Assembly: GCF_039962115.1 (NCBI RefSeq)
Contig: NZ_JAMPKJ010000011.1
Location: 58,873-122,872 of the forward strand
Direction: 5' to 3'
Source of the DNA: Funiculus sociatus GB2-C1
GTDB taxonomy: Bacteria > Cyanobacteriota > Cyanobacteriia > Cyanobacteriales > FACHB-T130
Length of the DNA stretch: 64,000 nucleotides
Each line of letters opens with the position of its first letter. Position 1 is the first letter of the stretch. Below are positions 18,187 through 28,036 of the stretch, one piece after another. The position numbers were made by a program, and so were the translations under genes. The notes beneath the pieces are model-generated. The model was not told the DNA's origin, made no database searches, and saw only the letters and a program-made list of their open reading frames with translations.

Positions 18187-18840
18187 CTACTCGGTTGAGG
18201 ATGGGCTACCCTGAAACTCACTCATGGTGGCGTGATTCGGATGGGAGATACCTTCCCGCTTCAATACTTTGACAAGGGTTAGGAATAAAATCTTCAGATC
18301 AAGCCACAGGTTCCAGTGGTCAACATACCAAACGTCGAACTTAAATTTTTCCTCCCAGCTGAGGGTATTGCGACCGTTGACTTGCGCCCAACCAGTAATA
18401 CCGGGTTTAACTTCGTGGCGCCGGGCTTGTTCGGGGCTGTAGCGGTCTAAGTATGACACTAGCAGGGGGCGGGGGCCAACAAAGCTCATGTCACCCTTGA
18501 GAACGTTCCACAGTTGGGGGAGTTCGTCCAGACTGGTTTGACGCAGGAATCGTCCGAACAATGTGAGGCGTTGTACGTCAGGAAGCAGATTTCCAGAATC
18601 GTCGCACTCATTGGTCATGGTGCAGAATTTGTAGAAGGTGAAAATGCGACCATTTTTACCAGGGCGGGGTTGGATAAAAAAAATCGGGCGACCCATGCGA
18701 GTGTAGATGGCGATCGCAATGATTATTAGCAGGGGAGAAAATAGGAGGAGAGCGATCGCTGCAACGAATCGGTCCAACATCGACTTAACCAGTCGGCTGG
18801 ACTTGGTGAAATAATTGATAGAACTAGCTTTGACCTTCAT
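18187..18840 (-). CDS. Initiating phosphoglycosyl transferase (PglC/WcaJ-type sugar transferase)
   Basis: 217-residue monotopic bacterial sugar transferase that moves a sugar-1-phosphate from UDP-sugar to undecaprenyl phosphate at the inner membrane. There is one N-terminal reentrant hydrophobic helix (about 20-44). RPGKNGRIFTFYKF, the LDELPQLWN segment with the catalytic Asp-Glu pair, VGPRPLL and KPGITGWAQVNGRN are all present. The short length, without an N-terminal multi-TM domain, is as in PglC. Its ATG overlaps the stop of the upstream GT4 gene by 4 nt (ATGA), indicating translational coupling. It should start the repeat unit of this locus. Confidence 0.93.
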   Translation of the reverse strand: MKVKASSINYFTKSSRLVKSMLDRFVAAIALLLFSPLLIIIAIAIYTRMGRPIFFIQPRPGKNGRIFTFYKFCTMTNECDDSGNLLPDVQRLTLFGRFLRQTSLDELPQLWNVLKGDMSFVGPRPLLVSYLDRYSPEQARRHEVKPGITGWAQVNGRNTLSWEEKFKFDVWYVDHWNLWLDLKILFLTLVKVLKREGISHPNHATMSEFQGSPSSTE

Positions 18841-20057
18841 CCCTGCAACACTTTTTCTAGATAATCAACGAACTGATTAGCTAAGGCTTCCCGACTGAAA
18901 CTGGACTCTGCCAACTGACGAGCATTTTTGCCCCTAATGAGGGTTTCTTGTCGATTATCCGCCAACTGACTTAAGGCATTAGCAAAAGCTACAGCATCGT
19001 TAGGGGGGCAGGTAATACCACAGTAATGCCCATCGATCAATTCTGCTAGCCATCCAGGGTAATTGTTAAGGACTGGCAGCCCGCAGGCGATATAGTCAAA
19101 AAACTTATTGGGCGATGTGCCGTAGTAAAATGCAGGGACATTTGCCAAAATCATCAAACCTACATTTGCTGTTGCCATCACTTTTGCCAATTCCAACTTG
19201 GGCATTGGCTGAAAAAATAGACAGTTATCCAGTCCTTCTTCCGTGGCTCGTTGAATAAAATTGGGTTTTAGCTTGCCATCACCAATCAATACCAGCTTAA
19301 TATCTGTCCGTCCTTTCTCTTTTAAAACCTTTCCTGCATCTAGCAAAGCATCTAAACCGTTGGCCTTGCCGTGGGCACCGCAAAACAGTGCTACAAAATC
19401 ATCATCTCTAATTCCAAGTAAATTGCATTTAGCTTCTGGATTAGGTTTGAAAAGCTCAAGATCGCAACCGTTGGGAATCATGGTTACTTTAGCGCTAGGT
19501 TTTCTGCATACAATCCCCTTCACAATTCCAGGTGAAAGTCCAATACAGGCATCTGCTGTATGGTAAGCCAGCCATTCCAATATATCCAAGGCTTTCAGAA
19601 GCAGAGGATTAGTAATGACTCCCATTGCCTTAGGGAGTTCTGGCCATAAGTCTCGCACCTCAAACACAAATGGGCGATTCTTAAAGGCTTTCATAACGAT
19701 CCCAGGAATTGCCACTGTCAGGGGAGTTGTGGTGGCAAATAAAAGGTTATACTCAGCGGTCAGTGCTAGTTTTATGCTTCCTAGAGCAAAGCGGAGAAAT
19801 ATCCAACTTCTTTTCAGCAAATTATCATAGTTGGAGTAAGGCAGGTAAAATTCTATTACTTCAATACCATCTACGATACCCTGACGTACGCCGTTAATGA
19901 AATCACTGGTAAGACCTGTATTTCCCATGTTATAGGAACCACAAACCATTGTTACCTGATGCCCTCGCGCAATTAAGCGTCGAGCCATTTCATAAGATCG
20001 AGTTCCGGTTGCTCCAGTAGGTGTGGTGAAATGTTGATGAAAATAAAGCACACGCAT
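18837..20057 (-). CDS. GT4-family glycosyltransferase (WbuB-like)
   Basis: 406-residue GT-B enzyme. The N-terminal segment HFTTPTGATGTRSYEMARRL is typical of the WbuB-like group (amino-sugar transferases of O-antigen clusters). Acceptor-side VRDLWPELP and donor-side GTSPNKFFDYIACGLPV, the E/D-x7-E region, are conserved. It acts on the cytoplasmic face, probably adding the second or a later sugar. Its stop codon overlaps the phosphoglycosyl transferase start, linking the two steps. Confidence 0.9.
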   Translation of the reverse strand: MRVLYFHQHFTTPTGATGTRSYEMARRLIARGHQVTMVCGSYNMGNTGLTSDFINGVRQGIVDGIEVIEFYLPYSNYDNLLKRSWIFLRFALGSIKLALTAEYNLLFATTTPLTVAIPGIVMKAFKNRPFVFEVRDLWPELPKAMGVITNPLLLKALDILEWLAYHTADACIGLSPGIVKGIVCRKPSAKVTMIPNGCDLELFKPNPEAKCNLLGIRDDDFVALFCGAHGKANGLDALLDAGKVLKEKGRTDIKLVLIGDGKLKPNFIQRATEEGLDNCLFFQPMPKLELAKVMATANVGLMILANVPAFYYGTSPNKFFDYIACGLPVLNNYPGWLAELIDGHYCGITCPPNDAVAFANALSQLADNRQETLIRGKNARQLAESSFSREALANQFVDYLEKVLQG

Positions 20058-20123
20058 TTGAGTTAAGCCGCGCCTGGAACTAGGAGTATTTTAATCACTT
20101 TTTCTTAACCAGCAGTTGCTTGT

Positions 20124-20999
20124 CTAGGACATCTTTTCTAAAACAATAAACGAGGAGTATATCCTTTGACCAATACGCAGATCGTAGAGCTTAGCAAGGG
20201 TTGGCAGAGCTAGTGGTGTGGACACTAGCATCTTTTTAACTATATTGCGTACCTTGCTTCGTCCGGGTGCTTTGAAGGAAGCTGCCGAAAATACCTCTTG
20301 AGATAGCGGTAAGCGCTGCTGTTTTAAAATCTGAAAATTAAATTTTTTGCAGATATAATCTATTGTATTCATTCCTAAAAAATGTAAATGATCAGGAATT
20401 TCCCAATCAAAAATATCACCTTCTTTTACATTATTTTTCATTTCACCAACTTTAAGAATAAGTTTTCCTCCAGGTGACAAAATTGTCTGTAGCTTCCCAA
20501 ATAAACTATCAAAATCGGGAATGTGAGATAAAACATTGAGCATCGTTATAGCATCAAAACTTGCAGTAGGATCAAACGACTCTACAGGCACTTGAAAAAC
20601 ATCACATCCTGCTTTTTCTCTAGCAAAAGCTGCCCTGTCTTGATTTAGTTCAATTCCTGCTCTATATAATTCAGGATAAACAGCACCAAGCTTTTCTAAA
20701 AAATGACCTGTGCCGCATCCAATGTCTAAGATGGACTTTGCTCCTTTTAGCTCCTGAGCAATCAAGTCAAAATACCTATTTTGAAATTGTACAGAAGCCT
20801 GATAATGATGTTCTGGGTTAAGAATATCAAGATGATCGTAATTATAAGTCTGCACCCGACCATGAACATCTTCTAGATTGGGATAAGGATCAATATAAAA
20901 CAACTCGCAATTATTACAAGCCTGTAATTTATATCCTCTTTCCGAAAAACAATATTGACTATCTTGAGATTTACATAAAGGACAAACTGAACTATTCAT
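20124..20999 (-). CDS. SAM-dependent methyltransferase with N-terminal zinc ribbon
   Basis: 291 residues. A four-cysteine zinc-ribbon-like motif (C6, C9, C28, C31) precedes a class I methyltransferase fold with SAM motif I, ILDIGCGTGHF (about 90-100). This architecture is common in polysaccharide and sugar-methylation loci. It probably methylates a sugar of the repeat unit, or caps the chain. It lies 66 bp upstream of the GT4 gene, on the same strand. Confidence 0.85.
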   Translation of the reverse strand: MNSSVCPLCKSQDSQYCFSERGYKLQACNNCELFYIDPYPNLEDVHGRVQTYNYDHLDILNPEHHYQASVQFQNRYFDLIAQELKGAKSILDIGCGTGHFLEKLGAVYPELYRAGIELNQDRAAFAREKAGCDVFQVPVESFDPTASFDAITMLNVLSHIPDFDSLFGKLQTILSPGGKLILKVGEMKNNVKEGDIFDWEIPDHLHFLGMNTIDYICKKFNFQILKQQRLPLSQEVFSAASFKAPGRSKVRNIVKKMLVSTPLALPTLAKLYDLRIGQRIYSSFIVLEKMS

Positions 21000-21135
21000 A
21001 AATCCACCTCTTATTCAATCTAACTAACCGCTTGTTGCCTTATATCTTTTTTTAACCCAGATTAAAATACATTTCTCATATATGTAGGAACAGGACTCTC
21101 TTTAAATAGTAGATAAAATGTATCGATTGTAAGCT

Positions 21136-22353
21136 TCATTGCAAAATCCCCCGCGTATCAATCACAATCTTGTCCTTGATCCGTTCGCGATTAACATTCA
21201 CAAATTGACTATGGTTTACCAGTAGAACAACTATATTAGCTGCGGACAGTGCTACTTCAAGGTTAGTTAGGGTGACAGACAACTTAGCTAGTGATTGAGG
21301 AAGTTGGCTTATATGGGGTTCAACGACAAGGATGCCACGAAATTGACTTTGCGCCAATTTTTGCACGATACTCACCGCCGGACTTTCCCGTAAGTCGTCA
21401 ACGTCTGCTTTGAAAGTCAACCCTAAGCAGGCTATCATTGGTTCTTTAAATTGGCAAGCTTTCTCTTTTATTTTTGAAATTACATGATGCAATTTAGCAT
21501 CATTGACCTCACGGGCTGTGCGGATTAAGCGAGCTTGTTCGGGGGCTGAATTGACAATAAACCACGGATCAACAGGAATGCAATGACCGCCTACGCCGGG
21601 ACCTGGCTGGAGAATATTCACTCTCGGATGGTGGTTAGCCAGCTCAATGAGTTCCCAAACATTTATATTTAACTTTTCACAGATTAAAGAGAGTTCATTG
21701 GCAAAAGCAATATTCACATCACGGAATGCGTTCTCTGTTAGCTTTGCTAATTCTGCTGTACGTACTTCGGTACACAAAATCTTACCAGTCACAAACTGTC
21801 GATAAAAAGCCGCAGCCTTGTCCGCGGAAGCTTGATTAATTCCGCCAACGATCCGGTCATTGCTGACTAACTCCTTTAAAATTTGTCCGGGTAAAACGCG
21901 CTCCGGACAGTGGGCAAGGTAGAGCGAAGAGTGGACATCGAGATCAGGACGCAACAGCTCTAACCAATTTCCAATCTTTTCCGTTGTCCCTACAGGACTG
22001 GTTGATTCCAGAATCACCAGATTGTTGGGAGCGAGGTATGGTGCGATCGCTTCGGTAGCCGCTTCGATATAAGAAATATCTGGTATCCAGTTATCCTTTA
22101 AGGGTGTTGGTGTAGCTATGATATATACATCAGCAGGCAGGGGTTGCAGACTCGCCCTAAGATTGCCACTGCTTACAACCGACTTAACCAAAATGTCTAA
22201 ATCTGGTTCGTGGATGTGAATTTCGCCGCGATTAATTGTTTCTACCACTTTAGGGTTTATATCCACCCCGTGAACTTTAAAGCCTTTACTAGCTAGTAAG
22301 CTAGATGTTGGCAGACCGATATAACCCAAACCCATTACGCAAACTTTTTCCAT
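21136..22353 (-). CDS. wecC: UDP-N-acetyl-D-mannosamine dehydrogenase type nucleotide-sugar dehydrogenase
   Basis: 405-residue NAD-dependent UDP-sugar 6-dehydrogenase. The Rossmann motif GLGYIGLP at the N-terminus and the catalytic Cys258 in GGHCIPVDPW are intact. The HIHEPDLD segment and overall length match the WecC subgroup, which oxidises UDP-ManNAc to UDP-ManNAcA. It follows a UDP-GlcNAc 2-epimerase homologue (36-bp gap) that could supply UDP-ManNAc. It is distinct from the WbpA-type dehydrogenase at 36733-38061. Confidence 0.9.
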   Translation of the reverse strand: MEKVCVMGLGYIGLPTSSLLASKGFKVHGVDINPKVVETINRGEIHIHEPDLDILVKSVVSSGNLRASLQPLPADVYIIATPTPLKDNWIPDISYIEAATEAIAPYLAPNNLVILESTSPVGTTEKIGNWLELLRPDLDVHSSLYLAHCPERVLPGQILKELVSNDRIVGGINQASADKAAAFYRQFVTGKILCTEVRTAELAKLTENAFRDVNIAFANELSLICEKLNINVWELIELANHHPRVNILQPGPGVGGHCIPVDPWFIVNSAPEQARLIRTAREVNDAKLHHVISKIKEKACQFKEPMIACLGLTFKADVDDLRESPAVSIVQKLAQSQFRGILVVEPHISQLPQSLAKLSVTLTNLEVALSAANIVVLLVNHSQFVNVNRERIKDKIVIDTRGILQ

Positions 22354-22389
22354 GAAATTTATTTGATATTTGGATTATTTTTTTCCTTG

Positions 22390-23508
22390 CTATGCCACCG
22401 AGAATGTGGATTGGAAAGATTCTTCTAATAACTTAAGAATCTTAGCACTAGCATCTCCCTGCCCATACAAAAGTTTAAAATCATCCCTATTTCTAATACC
22501 AATACTTTTTTGGGCACTCAGGATTTTATCTGGGTCGCTACCAACTAGAGTGTTGAAACCGTATTCAACCAGTTCTACCCATTCAGTCTCTTCACGCAAT
22601 GTGATGCAGGGCTTATGAAAGAAATAGGCTTCTTTTTGTAACCCGCCACTATCGGTAAACACACCTTTACACTTGGAGAGCAAGGTTATCATGTCAAAAT
22701 AACCCACTGGTTCTATCAGCCGAATGCGGGATAGATGCTGGTTCCCCAACAACTTCCGGGTACGAGGATGTAATGGCAACACCACAGGTGTAGTTTTAGA
22801 GATTGTTTCTAGCGCACCCATAATGTTACTCAGTCGAACTGGGTCATCTGTGTTTTCTGCGCGGTGGACTGTGGCTAAGTAAAAAGGCTCATTTAATTCA
22901 TTAATGAGGCAGGCGATCGCATCTGTAGGCTTGGCAATTTGCCGATAAAACAGCGCTGCATCGTACATTACATCTCCCACATTGCTCACTAGCACCTGCC
23001 CCCGTTCTAAGATACCTTCATTCTTCAGGTTTTTAACGGCAGTCTCTGTAGGACAGAACAACCAACGAGAAATCTGGTCAGTCAGCACTCGGTTCACTTC
23101 TTCTGGCATCCGCATATTAAATGACCGCAGCCCTGCTTCTACGTGTGCCACAGGAATATGCAATTTAACTGCGGCTAAAGCGCCCGCCAGAGTCGAGTTA
23201 GTATCACCGTATACCAAAACTACATCAGGCTGTTCTTTTATAATTACCTCTTCAATCTTTTCTAAAATTCGCCCGGTCATCGCCCCCTGTGAAATGCCCC
23301 CAATACCGAGGTGATAGTCCGGGTTGGGAATCTGCATTTCTTCAAAGAACACGTCTGACAAGTTAGGGTCGTAGTGCTGACCTGTGTGAACTAAGATTTC
23401 ATGAATAGGCGAGGTTATATGCTGCTGGTTGTAAAGGGCGATCGCACGAGACACAGATGCTGCTTTAATAAACTGAGGCCTTGCCCCAACCACAGTGACT
23501 ACTTTCAT
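22390..23508 (-). CDS. wecB: Non-hydrolysing UDP-N-acetylglucosamine 2-epimerase (WecB/WbpI family)
   Basis: 372 residues, GT-B-like epimerase fold. The N-terminus VVGARPQFIKAA, HTGQHYD and HVEAGLRSFN are diagnostic of the family, and DSGGLQKE lies in the UDP-binding site. PQFIKAA is the form seen in WbpI-type enzymes, whereas classical WecB/MnaA reads RPEAIKMA. It might therefore epimerise UDP-GlcNAc(3NAc)A to UDP-ManNAc(3NAc)A, feed WecC with UDP-ManNAc, or do both. Its ATG overlaps the upstream amidotransferase stop by 4 nt. Confidence 0.9.
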   Translation of the reverse strand: MKVVTVVGARPQFIKAASVSRAIALYNQQHITSPIHEILVHTGQHYDPNLSDVFFEEMQIPNPDYHLGIGGISQGAMTGRILEKIEEVIIKEQPDVVLVYGDTNSTLAGALAAVKLHIPVAHVEAGLRSFNMRMPEEVNRVLTDQISRWLFCPTETAVKNLKNEGILERGQVLVSNVGDVMYDAALFYRQIAKPTDAIACLINELNEPFYLATVHRAENTDDPVRLSNIMGALETISKTTPVVLPLHPRTRKLLGNQHLSRIRLIEPVGYFDMITLLSKCKGVFTDSGGLQKEAYFFHKPCITLREETEWVELVEYGFNTLVGSDPDKILSAQKSIGIRNRDDFKLLYGQGDASAKILKLLEESFQSTFSVA

Positions 23509-25376
23509 GAAATATACCTCTCAAATTTTCTCAGCCAAATTTCTAATGCCAATGGATTAAAAATTTCTTTATACCAAACCGTACCTTGGCTGGCTTTTTG
23601 TTGACAGTAAGCTTGATATTTGGCTAATAAGTTCTTTCTTTCAACTAACTGATTTTTAAATATCAAGCTATCTTCAGCAAAATAATCCAAAACACCTTCT
23701 TTTAATTCGTTTTTAAGCCATTCACTTTGAGGATTGACAAATCCTTTTTTGTCTTTTCGCCAAACAATTTGTTTGGGCAGATAAGGTTCCATCGCCTTAC
23801 GGAAAATATATTTTGTCCATCCGCTTTTCAATTTCATTTCCATAGAAACTGGAATTAATGCTTCTATCAGTCGATAATCTAAAAAGGGTACACGCATTTC
23901 TCTACTCCACGCCATTGACATCCGGTCTTCGTAGTGAACTAATGCTGGTACTGAAAAATTTTCAATATCTAATCTCTGCCTCTGCTGAACAGTCATTTCA
24001 GAAGCTAATCCTAGCATCTTGGGAACAAAATTTTTAAGATTTGCCCCACGAATATCCATTTCTGCTCCTCGCAAGTAACGGGGTAAATACCGTTTAGCTT
24101 CACTAAGAGAAAATTGTTTCAGAATAGTTCCTCGCTGCCAAAATGACCACAAAACTTCAACTGCTTTTAAGTGTTGACTGCAACGAGCTAAAGCTTGAAT
24201 ATAAAAGCCTAGATATTTTTGATAGCCGCAAAGCAGCTCATCAGCCCCTTGACCGCTCAAAATGACAGTAATACCCAAATCCTTAGCTTGCTTCATTAAT
24301 AAATAATGGGCCACATTGGAAAAACTGCCTACTGGCTCGTCATTAAACCAGCAAACTTGCTCTAAGTAATCAAAAACCTCTTCCGGCTTAAAGTCCAGCA
24401 CAATTTTATGAGTTTTACAACCTAAGTGGTTGCTCATAATATCAATAAAGGGAGACTCATCATATCGAGAATCTCTACTTACTGCTGAAAGTAAATTTAA
24501 CTGTGCATCTTTTCCCAAGATACTCTGCATGATTGCTGCAATTGAAGAAGAATCAACTCCTCCAGAGAGTAAGACTCCTACAGGGACATCGCTTCTCAAC
24601 CGCAGACGAACAGCATCAATAAAAATTTCTCTAACTTGCTCAACTAACTTATCTTCTGAAATATTTACTACTTTTTGAGTACCCAAATTCCAGTAGGATT
24701 TTATATCCATCCTCAGAACTTCAGTAGAAAGGTCTATCACTCCATAGCTTGCTGCTGGTATTTTCTCGATCCCCTCAAAAAAAGTTTCGTTAGAAGTTTC
24801 TAGCAGAGACTGGATGAGATATTCTCCAATAATTTGGTGATTCAAAGAGAACTTACGCCCTGTCATCTCAATAATTGTCTTAATTTCTGAGGCGAAGCAC
24901 AAACTTTCATCTTGTAAAAAAAAATATAGAGGCTTAACACCAACTCTATCTCTAGACAAGACCAATCGATTATTTCGCCCATCCAACCAAGCAAAAGCCC
25001 ACATCCCATTAAATCGCGCTAGAGCCTCATTTACCCCCCACTGCTCCAAAGCGGCTAACACAACTTCAGTATCTGATTCGCCTCTAAAATGATGTCCTAA
25101 ATTCTCTAGTTCGCAACGAATTTCCCGGTAATTATAAACTTCACCGTTGTAAACAATCCAACTATTTCCATCTTTCGAGGTCATAGGTTGGCTTCCCGCC
25201 TCTGTCAAATCTAAGATAGACAGACGTTGATGTCCTAAGCCGACTTGCCATTGATTGATTTGATGTTGACAAATCCCGTAAGCATCCGGGCCACGGTGCT
25301 GCTGAAGCCTTTGCGCTTTTAGCAATAAATCTCTAATATTTTCTTCGTAGCTAATAACCCCTGTAATTCCACACAT
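23505..25376 (-). CDS. asnB: Asparagine-synthetase-like glutamine amidotransferase 1
   Basis: 623 residues: an N-terminal class II glutaminase domain with Cys2 (MCGITG) and a C-terminal AMP-forming synthetase domain with the PP-loop SGGVDSSSIA. Both half-sites look active. Being inside a surface-polysaccharide operon argues for amidation of a uronic acid carboxyl, as for WbpS-like proteins in O-antigen clusters, rather than bulk asparagine synthesis; that is inference. It is coupled to the 2-epimerase by a 4-nt overlap and starts 3 nt after a GT4 gene. Confidence 0.88.
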   Translation of the reverse strand: MCGITGVISYEENIRDLLLKAQRLQQHRGPDAYGICQHQINQWQVGLGHQRLSILDLTEAGSQPMTSKDGNSWIVYNGEVYNYREIRCELENLGHHFRGESDTEVVLAALEQWGVNEALARFNGMWAFAWLDGRNNRLVLSRDRVGVKPLYFFLQDESLCFASEIKTIIEMTGRKFSLNHQIIGEYLIQSLLETSNETFFEGIEKIPAASYGVIDLSTEVLRMDIKSYWNLGTQKVVNISEDKLVEQVREIFIDAVRLRLRSDVPVGVLLSGGVDSSSIAAIMQSILGKDAQLNLLSAVSRDSRYDESPFIDIMSNHLGCKTHKIVLDFKPEEVFDYLEQVCWFNDEPVGSFSNVAHYLLMKQAKDLGITVILSGQGADELLCGYQKYLGFYIQALARCSQHLKAVEVLWSFWQRGTILKQFSLSEAKRYLPRYLRGAEMDIRGANLKNFVPKMLGLASEMTVQQRQRLDIENFSVPALVHYEDRMSMAWSREMRVPFLDYRLIEALIPVSMEMKLKSGWTKYIFRKAMEPYLPKQIVWRKDKKGFVNPQSEWLKNELKEGVLDYFAEDSLIFKNQLVERKNLLAKYQAYCQQKASQGTVWYKEIFNPLALEIWLRKFERYIS

Positions 25377-25379
25377 GGC

Positions 25380-26483
25380 TTATATCAAATCACTATAAAG
25401 CTTCAACAATGTCTCTGATTCTTTTTCCCAATTATATTTATCTTCTACTGCTTTGCGACCATTTTCGCCCATTCGTTTTGCTTCATCTGGGTGCTCGACC
25501 ATCCACTGAATTGCCTCTGCGATCGCTCTGGGATTTAGGGGATCAACACAAATACCACAGTTATTGCCAGAAATAATCTCTTTCCATAAGGGGAAGTTAG
25601 AAGCAATTACTGGAATACCAGCAGACATATATTCAAACATTTTATTTGGCTGGGCATTAATATGATTAAGTTCTGGATGAAATAACACCAGCCCAGCCAT
25701 TGATTTTGCTAAAGTTTCAGCAACTTCATTTCTGTTTAATTGCCCTAACTCTTTTATATTTGCCCAACCAGACATTGCTGCTGCCCGCTCTCTTTGATTG
25801 GCACTTAAGAATTTTCCACCCAAGAACAGCTTTGTATCCGTTTGCCCAATTGCCTCAACCATCTCAAAGATCCCACGGATATCAGCAATTCCGCCTATAT
25901 AACAGACGGCGCGCTCTTTTTGCACTCCATCCATATGAGGCAAATACAGCTCTGAAAGTATTGGGTAGTTGTTTACATTGACTGCATAGCAACCCAATTT
26001 TGAGAAGCGATCGCAAATAAACGGTGTAGCAGTAACTATAGCAGTAAGCTGGTGGGCAGCAAAGTTTTCTATTCGCTCAGCCATCCAGCTAATTGTTAGG
26101 CGTAAAGATTCAGCAATCCAACTTTTACTCAAGATGTCTCTTGGTACATCTTCATGTACATCGTAAACAACTACTTTACCTTTTATTTTTAAAATCAATC
26201 CTAGAGGAATTAGTTCTGGATCGTGAAAGTGATAAATCTCTGCATCTTCATCCAAAGCTTTCTTAAAAACTTGCCATACCGTTTTTACCATACGTTCCCG
26301 ACGGCTTTTTGGTCTAGATACCGCATTGATTTGCACTCCATCCACCAACTCATCCCTATCGTGAGGAACAATTAAAATTACTTCATAACCTGCTGTGAAT
26401 AACGTTTTGCACTCTTTCAAAAAAATTCTGGTGTCAAAAGCAGAGTGAACTGATGTGAGATGAATAACTTTAGCTGTCTTCAA
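25380..26483 (-). CDS. GT4-family glycosyltransferase
   Basis: 367-residue GT-B enzyme. N-terminal VIHLTSVHSAFDTRIFLKE and YHFHDPELIP are typical of capsule GT4 enzymes, and the donor-binding region is NAQPNKMFEYMSAGIPVIASNF. It is cytoplasmic or membrane-associated and adds one sugar of the repeat unit; linkage and donor cannot be read from the sequence. It lies between the Wzy-like gene (39-bp gap) and amidotransferase 1. Confidence 0.9.
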   Translation of the reverse strand: MKTAKVIHLTSVHSAFDTRIFLKECKTLFTAGYEVILIVPHDRDELVDGVQINAVSRPKSRRERMVKTVWQVFKKALDEDAEIYHFHDPELIPLGLILKIKGKVVVYDVHEDVPRDILSKSWIAESLRLTISWMAERIENFAAHQLTAIVTATPFICDRFSKLGCYAVNVNNYPILSELYLPHMDGVQKERAVCYIGGIADIRGIFEMVEAIGQTDTKLFLGGKFLSANQRERAAAMSGWANIKELGQLNRNEVAETLAKSMAGLVLFHPELNHINAQPNKMFEYMSAGIPVIASNFPLWKEIISGNNCGICVDPLNPRAIAEAIQWMVEHPDEAKRMGENGRKAVEDKYNWEKESETLLKLYSDLI

Positions 26484-26522
26484 AATTATTTTCCCTTTAA
26501 ATATATGAAAATTATAAAATTA

Positions 26523-27947
26523 TTAACTCAATCTTTTTTCTTTAAATTCAGCTAAATTAATTTTTACTCTTACTGCTAGTGGAACCAGCAGCACTGTTAG
26601 CACAATTTCTAATCCCGTACCTAAAGGAGCTAGAAAGTCAGTAAACGATGTAGAAGTTAGCAGAATCATTTGGTATGAAAGCATTGATTGCAACACAACA
26701 GTGGGTGCTGACTTCGGCAATCGCAAAATTAGTACCTGTAGTCCTTGTAACGAAATTCCACAAATAATACTACCAATAACAATACCTGACCAGCCAAAAT
26801 CTGCCCATAAGTAGCCAGGATAGGCAACATTTGAAGTACAGCTAGACATTGCATCCGGGTGCATGTACAAGCAGATGGTGTTGGCAACCGGAAAAGGGAT
26901 ATCAGTTATAAACTTATTAATGTAGGGCAGTGTATGGCCTAATAAGAAACTTTGGTGTTTTGGAAAATAGTCAAAGTAGTAAAATATTACCTGAGCTGGA
27001 ACGTAAAAGATCCGATTTACTATAGCATTGACTACCAGCAACCCTTCAATATTGAATTGATAAACTGCGAAGATAACAAAAACTGGAAAAGCGAGGGCTA
27101 TAAGTATTATGAACAACAGTTTGCTCACAGAAAGTGTTCGACCTCTTATCAACAACCAAGCATAAGCCAACATAATTGTCAGCGCTGCTACGGGAGATTT
27201 TTCCAGAGTTGATCCTGCATAAAATATGCTACCTAGAAGCGAAACTACAAAAAATATTTTCCACCACCAGCCTCGCAAACGCATTGCTAAGACCAGAAGC
27301 AGAAGGGTCGTGTATGGGAACAGTACATCACGCAGCGCACCATATACGTAGCGGATTCTGCCAGGAATGAGCTTGAGTGCATTTTCACGTGCTAGAGTAA
27401 GCTCTAAGGTTGTTTGACCACCAATAATTGCATCAATAATTGGCAGCCTACCAACCTGCTTGAGGTAAAGCACAAGTATAATAAAACATATTACCAATAG
27501 CACTATACTTGACATTTGAAGCTGACGAGGTAAGCGAATTGGTTTGGAGATCCAGTTATCCACATCTTTAGCGGATGAGGGAAACCAATAGTGCGTTAAA
27601 ATAATCCCTGCCAGCGTTAAAATAAAACTGATATTAGTGGCAAATAAAAAGGTGTTTTGTGTGGTAGATGGGTGAGCTGCGTAGACAAAAGGTAATGGCA
27701 GCAAAACCATTAGGCTATAAGCAGATATAAATATTCCGGGAATCCTAAAGGTACTAATGTTGAAAAGGTGGGGATAGAGACACACTACCACTCCTGTTAT
27801 TAACAATGTCAGCCATGCCACCAAACCGCTCTCTAGCAGATCGCTAGAAATGTTTGTTAATAGTTTGGTAGCTATTAGGCCTACGCTCCCTATTACAGCA
27901 AATACAAATAGACAAAAAAAGCGTAGAGGAATTCGTATCGTATCCAT
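26523..27947 (-). CDS. Wzy-like O-antigen/capsule polymerase
   Basis: 474 residues with roughly 11-12 predicted transmembrane helices and a large periplasmic loop in the second half (about 330-390, Cys-containing). This topology is typical of Wzy polymerases and related oligosaccharide repeat-unit polymerases. Sequence conservation in the family is low, so the call rests on topology and its place between GT4 genes in a locus with Wzx and Wzz. It would join lipid-linked repeat units on the periplasmic face. Confidence 0.75.
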   Translation of the reverse strand: MDTIRIPLRFFCLFVFAVIGSVGLIATKLLTNISSDLLESGLVAWLTLLITGVVVCLYPHLFNISTFRIPGIFISAYSLMVLLPLPFVYAAHPSTTQNTFLFATNISFILTLAGIILTHYWFPSSAKDVDNWISKPIRLPRQLQMSSIVLLVICFIILVLYLKQVGRLPIIDAIIGGQTTLELTLARENALKLIPGRIRYVYGALRDVLFPYTTLLLLVLAMRLRGWWWKIFFVVSLLGSIFYAGSTLEKSPVAALTIMLAYAWLLIRGRTLSVSKLLFIILIALAFPVFVIFAVYQFNIEGLLVVNAIVNRIFYVPAQVIFYYFDYFPKHQSFLLGHTLPYINKFITDIPFPVANTICLYMHPDAMSSCTSNVAYPGYLWADFGWSGIVIGSIICGISLQGLQVLILRLPKSAPTVVLQSMLSYQMILLTSTSFTDFLAPLGTGLEIVLTVLLVPLAVRVKINLAEFKEKRLS

Positions 27948-28036
27948 CCGGCAACTTTACGAGTAGGTGGTAGCCACAGTTAGTCAGTAGATTAGCATAA
28001 TGCAGTCTGACATTGATAAAAGCAAAATAGTTTCTT